DNA from: Streptomyces sp. 3214.6 | Lineage (GTDB): Bacteria > Actinomycetota > Actinomycetes > Streptomycetales > Streptomycetaceae | Assembly: GCF_900129855.1 (NCBI RefSeq) | Contig: NZ_LT670819.1 | Location: 5,518,001 to 5,582,000, forward strand | Reading direction: 5' to 3' | Length of the DNA stretch: 64,000 nt | Shown: in pieces, positions 15,155 to 25,619 of the stretch | Position numbering within the stretch: the first letter of the stretch is position 1 | Layout: each line of letters opens with the position of its first letter | Made by a program: the position numbers and the translations under genes | The notes under the pieces: generated by a model | What the model was told of the DNA's origin: nothing | What the model saw: the letters and a program-made list of their open reading frames with translations, nothing else | Database searches by the model: none

Positions 15155-16540
15155 ATGGCCGCAAGGCCGCTAGTCGCGCGGCAGCCGAACGAACGGCTGC
15201 AGGCGCTCATCCAGGAGGCGGGGTGCTCGAACGCCGGGCTCGCCCGCCGCGTCAACATGTGCGGTGCGGAGCACGGTCTCGACCTGCGCTACGACAAGAC
15301 GTCCGTGGCCCGTTGGCTGCGCGGACAGCAGCCGCGCGGACGCGCCCCGGCGATCATCGCGGAGGCGCTGGGCCGCAAGCTCGGCCGTGCGGTCACGATC
15401 GACGAGATCGGCATGGCCAACGGCAAGAACCTCGCCTCGGGTGTGGGTCTCCAGTTCTCGCCGACGGTACTGGGGGCCATCGAGCAGGTCTGCGAGCTGT
15501 GGCGCAGTGACGTGGGCCGGCGGGACTTCCTCTCCGGTTCGTCCGTGGCCGCCTCGGCGTTGGTCGAGCCGAGCCGTGACTGGCTGATCTCCTCGCCCGA
15601 CGCGCAGGTGGCGCGCTCGGCGGGACCCCGGGTGGGGCTGTCCGACGTCGCGGCCGTCAAGGCGATGACGCAGGCGCTGGTCGACCTGGACCACCGGTAC
15701 GGCAGCGGGCATGTCCGTCCCGTCGTCGTGCACTACCTCAACAGCGTGGTCTCGGGGCTGCTGGCCGGCTCCTACCGGGAGGCGGTCGGGCGGGAACTCT
15801 TCGCGGCCGTGGCCCGGTTGACGGAGCTCGCCGGGTACATGGCCGTCGACACCGGCCAACCGGGCCTCGCCCAGCGCTACTACATCCAGGCCCTGCGGCT
15901 CGCCCAGGCCGCGGGCGACCGAGGGTACGGCGGATACATCCTCGCCGCTTCCATGAGCCATCTCGCGGCCCAGCTCGGAAACCCCCGCGAGATCGCCCAG
16001 TTGGCGCGCGCGGCACAGGAGGGGGCGCGTGGACGTGTGACGCCGCGTGCGGAGGCGATGTTCCTCGCGGCGGAGGCGCGCGGGCACGCGCTGATGGGTG
16101 ACGCGCGCGGGGCGCAGGCGGCGTCCGGGCGGGCGGTGTCGGCGCTGGAGGCGGCCGATCCGTCCTGCGGGGACGATCCGGTGTGGATCGCGCACTTCGA
16201 CGAGGCCTATCTGGCCGACGAGTTGGCGCACTGCCACCGCGACCTGGGCCAGGCCGAGGCGGCGGCGCGCTGCGCGCAGCAGTCCCTGGCCGGGCATCCG
16301 GAGAGCCGTGCGCGCCGGCGCGCGATCGGATACGTCCTGCTGGCCACCGCGCAGGTGCAGCAGCGCGAGATCGAACAGGCCTGCAACACCGGTCTGAAAG
16401 CGGTCGAGTTGCTGGAGACGCTCCGCTCGAACCGGGGCGCGGAGTACCTGGAGGACCTCCAGCAGCGACTGGAGCCGTTCCGGGACGAATCGGTGGTGAG
16501 GGAGTTCGGGGCGCGGCTGGAGCTGCAGACCGCGGCGTGA
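15155..16540 (+). CDS. NsdA-like regulatory protein with N-terminal DNA-binding-type region and TPR-like repeats
   Basis: The 461-residue protein begins with a helix-turn-helix-like region (residues 10-80, CSNAGLARRVNMCG ... KTSVARWLRGQQPRG). Next comes the linker GRRDFLSGSSVAASALVEPS at about 125-145, and then a long alpha-helical region of TPR-like repeats to the end. This architecture matches NsdA and its Streptomyces paralogues, which repress antibiotic production and sporulation. The identity as a specific paralogue is not certain. ATG 15155 is preferred because AGGGGG lies eight bases upstream; the frame is open 18 codons earlier. It is divergent from the prim-pol gene across about 270 bp. 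Confidence 0.8.
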   Translation: MAARPLVARQPNERLQALIQEAGCSNAGLARRVNMCGAEHGLDLRYDKTSVARWLRGQQPRGRAPAIIAEALGRKLGRAVTIDEIGMANGKNLASGVGLQFSPTVLGAIEQVCELWRSDVGRRDFLSGSSVAASALVEPSRDWLISSPDAQVARSAGPRVGLSDVAAVKAMTQALVDLDHRYGSGHVRPVVVHYLNSVVSGLLAGSYREAVGRELFAAVARLTELAGYMAVDTGQPGLAQRYYIQALRLAQAAGDRGYGGYILAASMSHLAAQLGNPREIAQLARAAQEGARGRVTPRAEAMFLAAEARGHALMGDARGAQAASGRAVSALEAADPSCGDDPVWIAHFDEAYLADELAHCHRDLGQAEAAARCAQQSLAGHPESRARRRAIGYVLLATAQVQQREIEQACNTGLKAVELLETLRSNRGAEYLEDLQQRLEPFRDESVVREFGARLELQTAA

Positions 16541-16753
16541 ACGGACGGGGCGCCGCTGCGTGAACGTGCGGGAAACAGCGAGGTCCCGCACGGCAGGCGA
16601 CGGATACAGCGCACGGCGCTCCGGATCTGTTACCGACGTCACTGCCGGCCTCCACGGGAGGGAGATCACGTTCTGCGCTGCGTGGCACGGGGTTCCGGGG
16701 ACCCGGTAGCGTGAACCGACGATTCCGAAGGTCCCCCATTCGTAGGAGTCCCG

Positions 16754-18607
16754 GTGACGCAGAGTGGACAGGGCGAGGAGCCCTCGGCGCAGCCCGCGCG
16801 CGAAGGCATCGTGCTGCCCTCCGACGGTGGGGAACCCCTGCTGCCGGGAATGACGACGAGCGCCCCACGGCGGGCGCCCCGTCCGGAACAGCCGCCCGCA
16901 CCGCCGTCGGACGACCATTCCGGCCAGTACGGCGCTCAGCACGACCGGCAGCACGGCCAGCAGCACAACCAGGAGCACGGCCGGCAGCAGTACGGCGGCC
17001 AACAGCAGTACGGGCAGTCCGACTACGGGCAGCAGCAGTACGGCCGACCGGAGTACGGGCAGCAGCAGGCGCCGGCCGGCGGCCAGACCTGGGGGCAGCC
17101 CTGGGGCCCCGACCAGCAGACGCCCGCCCCGCAGCAGCCGTCCCATGGCTGGCCGCTCCCCGTGGACCAGACGGGCCAGACGGAACAGACGGGCCTGGAC
17201 CAGTGGAACGCCCCGCAGGCGGCCCCGTGGAGCGGCGGTACGCAGCCGGGCGCGGGCCCGCTCCCGCCGGAGGGCGCACCGGCCCCGGCACATCCGACGT
17301 ACGGCCAGGGCACGCCGAGCACCCCGCTGCCACCGGCCGCTCCCCCCGCCGCCTCTGCCGCCTCGGCATCCTCCGCGGCTTTCGACGACGGCGCGACGCA
17401 GTACATACCGCCGATACCTGCGGCCCCGTCTCCGGCCTCCACGGTCGACGAAGGCGCCACCCAGTACCTGCCGCCCGTCCCCGCCGCCGCACCCGTCGAC
17501 GAGGGCGCGACGCAGTACCTGCCGCCGGTCGCGCCGGGCGCACTGCCGCCCGAGACCCAGGCCGAGTCGACCCACTTCCTGGGCCGCGCCCCGCAGCACG
17601 GGCCCGCTCCGGGTCCCGGCCCGATGCCCGCCCACGGCACCCAGCCGGGCCCGCAGCCCGGCACGCACTCCGACGCGGAGGCCACCCAGTACCTCCCGCC
17701 CGTCCCCGCACAGGCCGGCGGGGACCGGCAGCCGCCCGCCGAGTTCGAGAGCCTCTTCCGCAGTGGTCCGGGCAGCGAGAGCCCGGCCGGATCCACGCAG
17801 CAGCTCCCGCGCTTCTCCGAGCCGGAGCCCCCCGGATACGGCGGCTACGGCGGCCCGCAGGGCTACGGCGCCGGGCCCGCCGCCCGCTCCCCGCAGCCCG
17901 CCTACACCCCGCCCGGTGAACCGGCGGCGGGCGGGCGGCGCGGGCCGCGTGACGACGACGGCGGCCGGGGTGGTCGTAGCGGCTCTCGGGTGCCGTTGTT
18001 CGCGGCGATCGGGGTGGCCCTCGCGGTCGTCGGGGTCGGCGCGGGCGCGCTGCTCTCCGGCGGGGGCGGCGGCAAGGGCGACGACAACAAGCCCGTCGCC
18101 GCGTCCGCTCCCGCGACCGGCGGGTCCACGTCAAAGGCGACCGGTGCGGCCGAGCAGCAGGCCGTCGCGCTGGACAAGCTGCTGGCGGACAGCGGCAGCA
18201 GCCGGGCCAGCGTGATCAGCGCGGTGGCCGAGGTGAAGTCCTGCGGCAACCTCGCGCAGGCCGCCACGGATCTGCGGGCCGCGGCGAAACAGCGCACCGA
18301 CCTGGTGACGAGTCTTGCCGGGCTGAAGGTCGACCAGCTGCCGAACCACGACGCGCTGACCACCGCCCTCACCAAGGCGTGGCAGGCGTCCGCGTCCGCC
18401 GACGACCACTACGCGGCCTGGGCCGACCAGGTCGCCGGCAGCAAGAAGAAGAGCTGCAAGAAGGGCTCGGCCCGCACCACCTCCGAGACGCAGGCCGGCA
18501 ACCGCGACAGCGGCACCGCCAGCGCCCAGAAGTCGCAGGCCGCGACGTTGTGGAACGAGATCGCGAAGACGTACGGCCTGACCCGGCGCCAGCCCACCCA
18601 GCTCTAG
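16754..18607 (+). CDS. Pro/Gln-rich single-pass membrane protein with ATQYLPPV repeats
   Basis: The 617-residue protein has a long disordered N-terminal part (1-410). It starts with a QQYG/YGQ-rich tract (50-110) and then carries at least four spaced copies of a D/E-x-A-T-Q-Y-[LI]-P-P-V/I element, plus degenerate copies (ESTHFLGR, GSTQQLPR). One transmembrane helix follows (about 412-437, PLFAAIGVALAVVGVGAGAL). The ~180-residue extracytoplasmic domain has a helical pattern and several lysine-rich segments. The orientation implies a cytoplasmic repeat tail. The repeated ATQYL threonines resemble substrates of Ser/Thr protein kinases read by FHA domains; that is inference. GTG 16754 is supported by AGGAG at the right distance. 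Confidence 0.8.
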   Translation: MTQSGQGEEPSAQPAREGIVLPSDGGEPLLPGMTTSAPRRAPRPEQPPAPPSDDHSGQYGAQHDRQHGQQHNQEHGRQQYGGQQQYGQSDYGQQQYGRPEYGQQQAPAGGQTWGQPWGPDQQTPAPQQPSHGWPLPVDQTGQTEQTGLDQWNAPQAAPWSGGTQPGAGPLPPEGAPAPAHPTYGQGTPSTPLPPAAPPAASAASASSAAFDDGATQYIPPIPAAPSPASTVDEGATQYLPPVPAAAPVDEGATQYLPPVAPGALPPETQAESTHFLGRAPQHGPAPGPGPMPAHGTQPGPQPGTHSDAEATQYLPPVPAQAGGDRQPPAEFESLFRSGPGSESPAGSTQQLPRFSEPEPPGYGGYGGPQGYGAGPAARSPQPAYTPPGEPAAGGRRGPRDDDGGRGGRSGSRVPLFAAIGVALAVVGVGAGALLSGGGGGKGDDNKPVAASAPATGGSTSKATGAAEQQAVALDKLLADSGSSRASVISAVAEVKSCGNLAQAATDLRAAAKQRTDLVTSLAGLKVDQLPNHDALTTALTKAWQASASADDHYAAWADQVAGSKKKSCKKGSARTTSETQAGNRDSGTASAQKSQAATLWNEIAKTYGLTRRQPTQL

Positions 18608-18685
18608 CCGGCCCATCCAGCTCCAGCCGGTTCACCGAGTTCCAGCCGGTCCCATCCCTCTCCAGTCGGCAGGAGGGGCGGTTCG

Positions 18686-20017
18686 TCAGTTGACGTCCGC
18701 CTTCTCCAGGGTCTTCGTCACGTCGGTGAAGCCCTTCTTGGCGGCCACCAGGCGGCCCTTCCGCACGGTCTGGAGGGTGACGTCGGCGTTGACCAGGCGG
18801 GGGAAGCCGATGGAGGCGAGCCGGTCGGTGAACTGCCAGCGGAGCGTCGGCGTGAGCCCGCCGGTGGTGATCTTCAGCCCGTCGTTCAGGGCGCCCCGTA
18901 CAGAGTTGGAGGTGACCTCGCCGTCGCCCAGCGACTCCACGGCCTGCCGGAACACGTTGTAGGCGATCCAGGTGGTCTGCACTCCGGTGTCGCCGGCGTC
19001 GATGCGGGTGTCGGAGAACGCCTCCTCGCTGATGACCTTCTTCATCGGATTCCAGGCGGGGTCGCTCGCCACGGGGTACCAGCCGGTGACGTAGGCCCCC
19101 TCGTACCGGCCGGAGTCGCCGCCGGCCGCGTCGATGACCGTCTGGTCGACGCTGCCGAGGACCGTGGCGGTGTTGACGGCGGTGTAGTCCGTGCGGGCGC
19201 GCCGGAAGGAGTCCATGAAGGTGCTGGTGCGGTCCCCGAGGGCGGGCACCACGCACCCCTTCCCGTTCCTCGCGCTCTTGCCGTCGGTCGCGTGTTCCAG
19301 GGCGGTCTCGGACTGTGCCGAGTACTCGGTGGAGTCCTCCGGCGCGCGCTGGTCCTTGGCCTTGTCGTGGCCGCCCGCGGTCAGCCCGGCGTTGAGCATC
19401 GTGGGCAGTGCGTCGCCGGCGATGGTGTCGGGGCGGACCAGGGAGACGGGACCGCAGGTCGCGGCCAGCTCCTTGCCGAGGCCGGCCAGGAGGGAGGGCT
19501 GGCCGCCGTTGACGGGGTAGGAGAGCGGGCTGGTGAACTCCGCGTTCGTGACGCCGTAGCCGCCTATGTAGGGGATGCCGTCGCCCTCCAGGTAGGGGAG
19601 GAAGGCGTCGGAGTGCTGGCTGTAGGAGCCGACGACGGCGACCGCGTTCTCCTTGACCGCCCGGCGGGCGCACTTCGCGGCGGACACGGTGTCGTTGTGT
19701 TCGTTGCAGGTCAGCACCTTGAGCTTGCGGCCGTTGAGGCCGCCGCTCGCGTTGATCCAGCGGGCGTAGGCGCGGGCGAAGGCGGGCATGCCCGGTTTGT
19801 TGGTCGCCGACGTGCCCTCGGGCGCCCATGTCATGACGACGATCGGGTCGTCCCCGGAACCCCCCGTGGTACCGGGGACGACCCCGCAACCGACGGCGAG
19901 TGACGCACAGGCGGCCACGGCGCCCGCCGAGAGGGCGGTCGCTCTGAGGGACCTGGTGAAGCGGAAGGACCTGGGGAGGAAGGTACTTCGCAGGGAAGTG
20001 CGTCGCTTGCCGGTCAT
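18686..20017 (-). CDS. Branched-chain amino-acid-type ABC transporter substrate-binding lipoprotein
   Basis: The 443-residue protein has a positively charged N-region, a hydrophobic stretch and a lipobox-like LAVGC at about residue 45, so it is exported and lipid-anchored. The mature part is a type I periplasmic-binding fold (LivJ/Leu-Ile-Val-binding family). It starts DPIVVMTWAPEGTSATNKPG and continues with ARWINASGGLNGRKLKVLTC and a second lobe ending VQTTWIAYNVFRQAVESLG. No permease or ATPase genes adjoin, so it may be an orphan binding or sensing protein. The frame remains open far upstream, but ATG 20017 gives a proper signal sequence. It is divergent from the SCO4402-type gene. Confidence 0.85.
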   Translation of the reverse strand: MTGKRRTSLRSTFLPRSFRFTRSLRATALSAGAVAACASLAVGCGVVPGTTGGSGDDPIVVMTWAPEGTSATNKPGMPAFARAYARWINASGGLNGRKLKVLTCNEHNDTVSAAKCARRAVKENAVAVVGSYSQHSDAFLPYLEGDGIPYIGGYGVTNAEFTSPLSYPVNGGQPSLLAGLGKELAATCGPVSLVRPDTIAGDALPTMLNAGLTAGGHDKAKDQRAPEDSTEYSAQSETALEHATDGKSARNGKGCVVPALGDRTSTFMDSFRRARTDYTAVNTATVLGSVDQTVIDAAGGDSGRYEGAYVTGWYPVASDPAWNPMKKVISEEAFSDTRIDAGDTGVQTTWIAYNVFRQAVESLGDGEVTSNSVRGALNDGLKITTGGLTPTLRWQFTDRLASIGFPRLVNADVTLQTVRKGRLVAAKKGFTDVTKTLEKADVN

Positions 20018-20135
20018 GGGCACGCACGATTCCGTCACATAGCCAACCTGTGAGTGACTCACGGTCAACGAGTGGTGACGTCGAGGTGAATAGCAGGGGG
20101 TCGTGAGGCTCCTGTGACGGGGAAACGTACGATCG

Positions 20136-20636
20136 ATGACCGTGCAAGGTTCGGAGAACTCTTCCCGTCGCGGCCGTCGCTCCTCCACCATGGGCGGCAT
20201 GCCACTCAACGACATGCCGTGGTGGCGCTGGCGCAGCAATGTGCGCTCCGCGCTGCACATGCTCTCCGACCCGGTGTTCCAGCAGAACGTCTGGCTGGCC
20301 GGCGTCGAAGGGTACGGGGACGTCACCGACGCCGTGTACCGCCTCGTCGAGGACACCTGGCTCGACAACTGGTCCGCCGAGAAGTACGTCGGCACGATCT
20401 TCCGCGACTCGCAGGAGGCGGCGCTCGTCGACACCGCCGTGCTGCGCGTGCTGCGGATCATGCACCAGGTCGGGCCGGACGCCCCGGTCTCCGCGTACGT
20501 CGAGCACCAGGGCTGGCCGGACGCCGTACGGGCGGCGCGCGACGCGCACGTCCGGATGGCGACGGCCGACGGCGACGAGCCCGACGCCCCGCCCCGGACC
20601 CTTGAGGTGCTGCACATCATGACCAGGTCGGCGTAG
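20136..20636 (+). CDS. Conserved hypothetical protein (SCO4402-type family)
   Basis: The 166-residue soluble protein has a short basic N-tail and a conserved core PLNDMPWWRWRSNVRSALHM. This is followed by VFQQNVWLAGVEGYGDVTDAVYRLVEDTWL. I recognise it as the Streptomyces family named after SCO4402, whose function is unknown. The neighbourhood (purU next, binding lipoprotein before) agrees with that locus. Internal ATGs at residues 19 and 22 are possible later starts, and the core begins just after them. Confidence 0.8.
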   Translation: MTVQGSENSSRRGRRSSTMGGMPLNDMPWWRWRSNVRSALHMLSDPVFQQNVWLAGVEGYGDVTDAVYRLVEDTWLDNWSAEKYVGTIFRDSQEAALVDTAVLRVLRIMHQVGPDAPVSAYVEHQGWPDAVRAARDAHVRMATADGDEPDAPPRTLEVLHIMTRSA

Positions 20637-20665
20637 ACCGGTCCGCGGGACGGGTCCGTAGGCCG

Positions 20666-20710
20666 GGTCCGCGTAGGCCCGGTCCGCGTAGGCCCGGTCC
20701 GCGTGGCGGA
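20666..20710. repeat. 15-bp tandem repeat upstream of purU
   Basis: GGTCCGCGTAGGCCC is repeated at 20666-20680 and 20681-20695, with a degenerate third copy at 20696-20710 and a partial copy just before. It fills the 117-bp gap between the SCO4402-type gene and purU. It looks like slippage-prone intergenic DNA, and I see no regulatory meaning. Confidence 0.7.
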
Positions 20711-20753
20711 CAGGGTTCTGTTAGGCCGGTAGGGGCATGAGACCCTGTCCTGC

Positions 20754-21638
20754 ATGACTGAGCAGTCCACCCGAGCCGCGGCAACCCCCGCCGATCAGTA
20801 CGTCCTCACACTTTCCTGCCCCGACAAGCAGGGCATCGTGCACGCCGTGTCGAGCTACCTCTTCATGACCGGCTGCAACATCGAGGACAGTCAGCAGTTC
20901 GGCGACCGCGACACGGGCCTGTTCTTCCTGCGCGTCCACTTCTCGGCCGAGTCGCCGGTGACCGTGGACAAGCTGCGCGCGAGCTTCGCGGCGATCGGCG
21001 ACTCCTTCCACATGGACTGGCAGATCAACCGGGCCGACGACAGGATGCGCATCGTCCTCATGGTCAGCAAGTTCGGCCACTGCCTGAACGACCTGCTCTT
21101 CCGCGCCAGCATCGGCGCGCTGCCGGTGGAGATCGCGGCCGTGGTGTCCAACCACACCGACTTCGCCGAGCTCGTGGGCTCGTACGACATTCCCTTCCGC
21201 CATATCCCGGTGACGAAGGAGAACAAGGCGCAGGCCGAGGCGGAGCTGCTGGCGCTGGTCCGGGAGCAGGACGTCGAGCTGGTCGTCCTGGCCCGCTACA
21301 TGCAGGTGTTGTCGGACGACCTGTGCAAGCAGCTCAGCGGCCGGATCATCAACATCCACCACTCCTTCCTGCCGAGCTTCAAGGGCGCGAAGCCGTACCA
21401 CCAGGCGCACGCGCGGGGCGTGAAGCTGATCGGTGCGACGGCGCACTATGTCACCGCCGACCTCGACGAGGGCCCGATCATCGAGCAGGAGGTCGAACGC
21501 GTGGGCCACGGCGTCACCCCGGACCAGCTGGTCGCCATCGGCCGCGACGTGGAATGCCAGGCACTGGCGCGGGCTGTGAAGTGGCACGCGGAGCGACGGA
21601 TTCTGCTCAACGGGCGACGGACGGTCGTGTTCGCGTAG
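20754..21638 (+). CDS. purU: Formyltetrahydrofolate deformylase
   Basis: The 294-residue enzyme hydrolyses 10-formyl-THF to THF and formate, balancing the one-carbon pool and feeding purine synthesis. An N-terminal ACT domain (about 15-95, LTLSCPDKQGIVHAVSSYLF) is followed by the formyltransferase-like catalytic domain (100-294). The active-site segment is RIINIHHSFLPSFKGAKPY, and LIGATAHYVTADLDEGPII contains the catalytic His and Asp. Length and architecture are standard for PurU. It is monocistronic, with a rather weak ribosome site before ATG 20754. Confidence 0.95.
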   Translation: MTEQSTRAAATPADQYVLTLSCPDKQGIVHAVSSYLFMTGCNIEDSQQFGDRDTGLFFLRVHFSAESPVTVDKLRASFAAIGDSFHMDWQINRADDRMRIVLMVSKFGHCLNDLLFRASIGALPVEIAAVVSNHTDFAELVGSYDIPFRHIPVTKENKAQAEAELLALVREQDVELVVLARYMQVLSDDLCKQLSGRIINIHHSFLPSFKGAKPYHQAHARGVKLIGATAHYVTADLDEGPIIEQEVERVGHGVTPDQLVAIGRDVECQALARAVKWHAERRILLNGRRTVVFA

Positions 21639-21854
21639 GCCGAGCCTCCCGACCTCGGGTGCGGCTTGGTCGAGAGATGGGCGAGGTTTTCCCGCTCTTT
21701 TTGATCTTTCGGGTTTACGGGCCGGACCGGGGCAGTGTCTTTGAGTCTCCTTTGCCTGTCGACGACTCCTCGATGGGGCATTCTGTTCGTTTCTTTTGCG
21801 TGCCGTGTGTGATCTATGGGCCGATTCGATCGACTTGGTGCCGCTGGTAAGCGA

Positions 21855-21883
21855 TTGACGCATGGCGTCCTCCGGGCTTTGAT
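21855..21883 (+). promoter_or_regulatory. Candidate sigma-70-type promoter of LamG protein gene
   Basis: TTGACG (21855-21860) is followed after 17 bp by TTTGAT (21878-21883). It lies about 30 bp before the GTG start, with AAGGAG (21895-21900) between. The surrounding 21680-21850 is unusually T-rich for this genome. Confidence 0.4.
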
Positions 21884-21914
21884 CACCCGCCTGTAAGGAG
21901 TCTGTGAATACGGG

Positions 21915-24900
21915 GTGGGGGCCATGGGGTGGGGCAGGCGTGTGCCGGGGCGTAGGGCCTGGCTCGTGGCATCGGTTTTGCTCGGGCCCACGCTGGGTGT
22001 GACGAGCCCCCAGGCGGTCGCCGTAACGCCGCCGGAATCTTCATCGGTGACTGCCGATACCGGCGACCTGTCACCCGAAGCGGCAGCCTCGCAGAAAGCC
22101 GCGGAGTCCGACTCGCCTGTCGAGGTGGATGCGGAGACGACGCCCACGCAGCTCGTCACGGCGCAGCCGGACGGCACCTTCAGGGTCGACTTCGATCCGA
22201 CGCCGGTACGGGTGAAGAAGGCGGCGGGATGGGTGCCGGTCGACACCGGCTTGGTGAAGACCTCTTCCGGAGCCATCGCGCCGAAGGCCGCCGCGGCGGA
22301 CATTACCTTCTCCGGCGGGGGCTCCCACGCCCCCTTGGCGAGCATCACGCAGGGCGGGAAGGTGTACAGCGTCAGTTCGCCGTGGACGCTGCCGACTCCC
22401 ACGTTGTCAGGTTCCGTGGCGACATATGCGAATGTCATGCCCTCGACAGATCTGGTGGTCCAGGCCACGCCGGACGGCTTCAGCGAGAATCTCGTGGTCA
22501 AGACCCGTGCCGCGGCCCAGAACGAGGAACTGTCGAGCATCCGGTTCCCCGTCTCCGTCGACGGGGTCGCCGCGCATGACACGAACTCCGGCGGAGCCGC
22601 GTTCTTGGACGATCAGGGGCGGCCGGTGTTCACCACGGGCACGGCGCTGATGTACGACTCCTCGGCGCTCACCGCATCGTCCCAGGCCGCGACCACGGCC
22701 ACGGCCTCGAAGGCGTCGCTCACCCTCGCGAAAGCCGCGTCCGACGAGGTCGCGAACTCGGGCGGGAACGCAGTGGACGGTCCCGACCCGGGGGCCAGAT
22801 CGACCGTCATGGATGTGACGGTCTCCGACGACGCACTGACCCTGAAGCCGGACCGGTCCTTCCTCGACGACCCCGACACCACCTACCCCGTGGTGCTCGA
22901 CCCTCAGACGACGAGCGCGTCTCTCACGGGCTGGACGACGGTGTGGTCGAGTGCGACGGGGACCTCGTTCTGGAAGACCTCGCACTCGCTCGGCGTCGGC
23001 TACGACGCGTGGGTCGACAACAAGAAGGCCCGGTCCTTCTACCAGTTCGACACGCACACCCTGGGCGGCAAGAAGATCCTCTCGGCGACCTTTACGGCGT
23101 TGGAGGTGTGGTCGGCGAACTGCACCGCCAAGGCGGTGCAGTTGTGGCGCACGGGGGCGATCTCGTCGTCGACGAAGTGGTCGGCGCAGCCGTCGTGGGC
23201 TGCTCAGGTGGATTCGGTCAGCGCCGCCAAGGGGTACTCGTCCTCCTGCCCGGGCGGAAACGTCTCCTTCGACGACCAGCGCCGTCAGTTACACCGCCGG
23301 CCAGTCCTCCGCGACCACGACACTCGGTCTGCAGGCCGCCTCCGAGACCGATGCGGTCGCCTGGAAGCAGTTCGCCTCACCGTCGGACACCAAGCCCACC
23401 CTGTCGGTGACCTTCGTCTCCAAGCCGAGCCCTCCGACCGGCGTGAAGACATCGAGCCCGAGCCTGGCGTGTGCCACGAGCCGCGGCACCGCCGCCGTGA
23501 TCCGGGACACGACGCCCACGGTGACGGCGGCGCCGAAATCGGCGGACGGGTCACAGGCGACGTTGCGCCCGAACTTCGAGCTGTACCGGTACGACGCGAA
23601 CGTCGGCGATCCCCTGATCGGCTCGGGAAATCCGTCGGCGTACACGGCCTCCGGCACGGCCGGGACGTGGACGACAGCGACGCTGACCAACGGGCAGACG
23701 TACTGGTTCCGCGCCCGCAGTCAGTACAAGTACACCTTCAACGGCACGACCGGCTTCATGTACTCGGCCTGGAGCCCGGCCTGCTGGTTCCGGATCGACA
23801 CCTCGATTCCCGTTCAACCGGACGTGGACTCGGCGACGTACAAGGAGTGCGCAACTCCGGACAGCACGAACGACTGTTCGGCTTACGGGGGCGTCGGCGT
23901 CCCGGCGGACTTCACCCTCAAGGCCAACGGTGCCGCTGACGTGGTCAAGTACAGCTATCAGCTGAACGACGATCCAGTGCGGACCAAGACCTTCACCACC
24001 GCGACGAGCAGCTACACCCCGCCGCCCATCGTCCCCGACGCGCGCGGTCTGAACACCCTCACCGTGCAGACCTGGGACTCGGCAGGCAACGGCTCGGCCA
24101 GCTACACCTACGCCTTCAAGGTCGCGCCCGGCGCGGGTCCGCTCTCCCAGTGGTCCCTGGACGAGGGCGGCGGTGTCACGGCAGCCGACGCGGTCGGTGG
24201 CAAGACCGCGACCTTGACGGGGTCGGCCACGTGGTCCGACCGTGCAAGGCTCGGCAAGTCACTCCAGGGCAACGGTACTTCGGCATACGCCGCGACGACC
24301 TCCTCCGTGCTCGACACCACCAAGACCTTCACGGTGTCCGCGTGGGCCCGGCTGACCGGCAACACTCACGACTCCGTGGTCCTGTCCCAGGCGGGAGTCA
24401 ACGGGTCGGCGTTCGCGTTGTACTACTCGAACTCATACAACGCCTGGGTCTTCAACCGGTACACGGCCGACGCCGTCGCTCCGACGATCGTCCGCTCGAC
24501 CTCGACCACCACGCCGGAAGTCGGTGTCTGGACGCACCTGATGGGTGTGTACGACACCCAGGAGCAGACCATCCAGCTGTTCGTCAACGGCATCCCACAG
24601 GGCGATCCGGTCTCCTACACCACTCCCTGGCAGGGCACGGGGGGACTGCAGATCGCCCGAGGCCAGTACGGCGGCACCTTCTCCAACTACTTCCCCGGCC
24701 AGGTCGACGAAGTGACAGTCTGGAACCGGATCCTCGCCAAGGAGGAGATCACCGACCTCCAGGCGATGACCGACCCGGGCTCAGGCCAGGCGCGACCTGC
24801 CCTGGTCGCCGAGTGGGGCATGGAGGAGACCTCCGGTACGACTGCCGCCGACTCCTCCGGATACAGCCACACAGGAACCCTTGCCGCCGGCGGTACCTGG

Positions 24901-25560
24901 ACCACCGACCTCGATCCTGACACCGGTGGTGGCAAGGGCAACGTCCTGTCCCTGGGCGGGACTTCGGCGGCGAACATCACCGTCCCCGGTCCGGTCGTGG
25001 ACTCCCAGGGCGACTTCACCGTGGCGGCCTGGGCCAAGCTCGACGCGGCAGCCCTGGCCGACACGTCCGTAGCCCACCACATGAGAATCGCCACCCAGTC
25101 CGGCGGCGTACGCGACTCCTGGGGCCTGTGGTACGACCAGGCTGTCGGCTGCACCCAGGGCATGTGGGTGTTCGGCCGCACCACCGCCGACACCACCAGC
25201 GCCACCGTCGTGACCGTGCCCGCCAACATCGCCTCGGCCCAACTGGTCGACCCCGGCAGCTGGACTCTGCTGACCGGCGTCTACGACGGCACACGTCATC
25301 AGCTGCTCCTCTACGTCAACGGGATCCAGCAGGGCGCCCAGGGCGACACCGACACGGGCCAGGACACCGGCGACGGCATCGTCTTCACCTCGCCCTGGCA
25401 AGCCACTGGCACCTTCAACATCGGCCGCGGACGCATTAGTTCGGGCGCATACGGCGACTACACGCACGGCCTCGTGGACGACGTACGGGTATGGACGGGC
25501 GTGATGTCCGACGGCGTGATCGACCAGATGTACATCACCGAAGTGCCCAAGGCGCTGTGA
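21915..25560 (+). pseudogene. Secreted LamG-like jellyroll domain protein, frameshifted near 23275
   Basis: The N-terminal frame (21915 on) starts with a signal peptide (RRVPGRRAWLVASVLLGPTL, then an Ala-x-Ala site). It continues to GGNVSFDD, and the continuation (SAVSYTAGQSSATTTLGLQ...) lies in the next frame from about 23280 to 25560. A net +1/-2 change within 23268-23282 joins them into one ~1200-residue protein. Its order is an N-terminal beta-rich region with a VKKAAGWVPVDTGL motif, fibronectin-like repeats, and two LamG/concanavalin-like domains (24140-24760 and 24805-25545). Each LamG ends with a VDEVTVWNR or VDDVRVWTG strand. Such proteins occur just before secreted RHS toxins in Streptomyces. 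Only 59 bp separate it from the RHS gene. It could be a true pseudogene or a sequencing error. Confidence 0.75.
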
Positions 25561-25619
25561 CGGCGCACCAGTCGCACAGCAGACCTTCAGCGGACCTTTT
25601 CACGATCGGGAGTGCAGTC

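Noticed and set aside
15170..18134. Two ~800-codon minus-strand frames opposite the NsdA-like and Q/P-rich genes
   Set aside because: They are shadows of strongly GC3-biased genes and show only low-complexity Arg/Ala/Pro runs.
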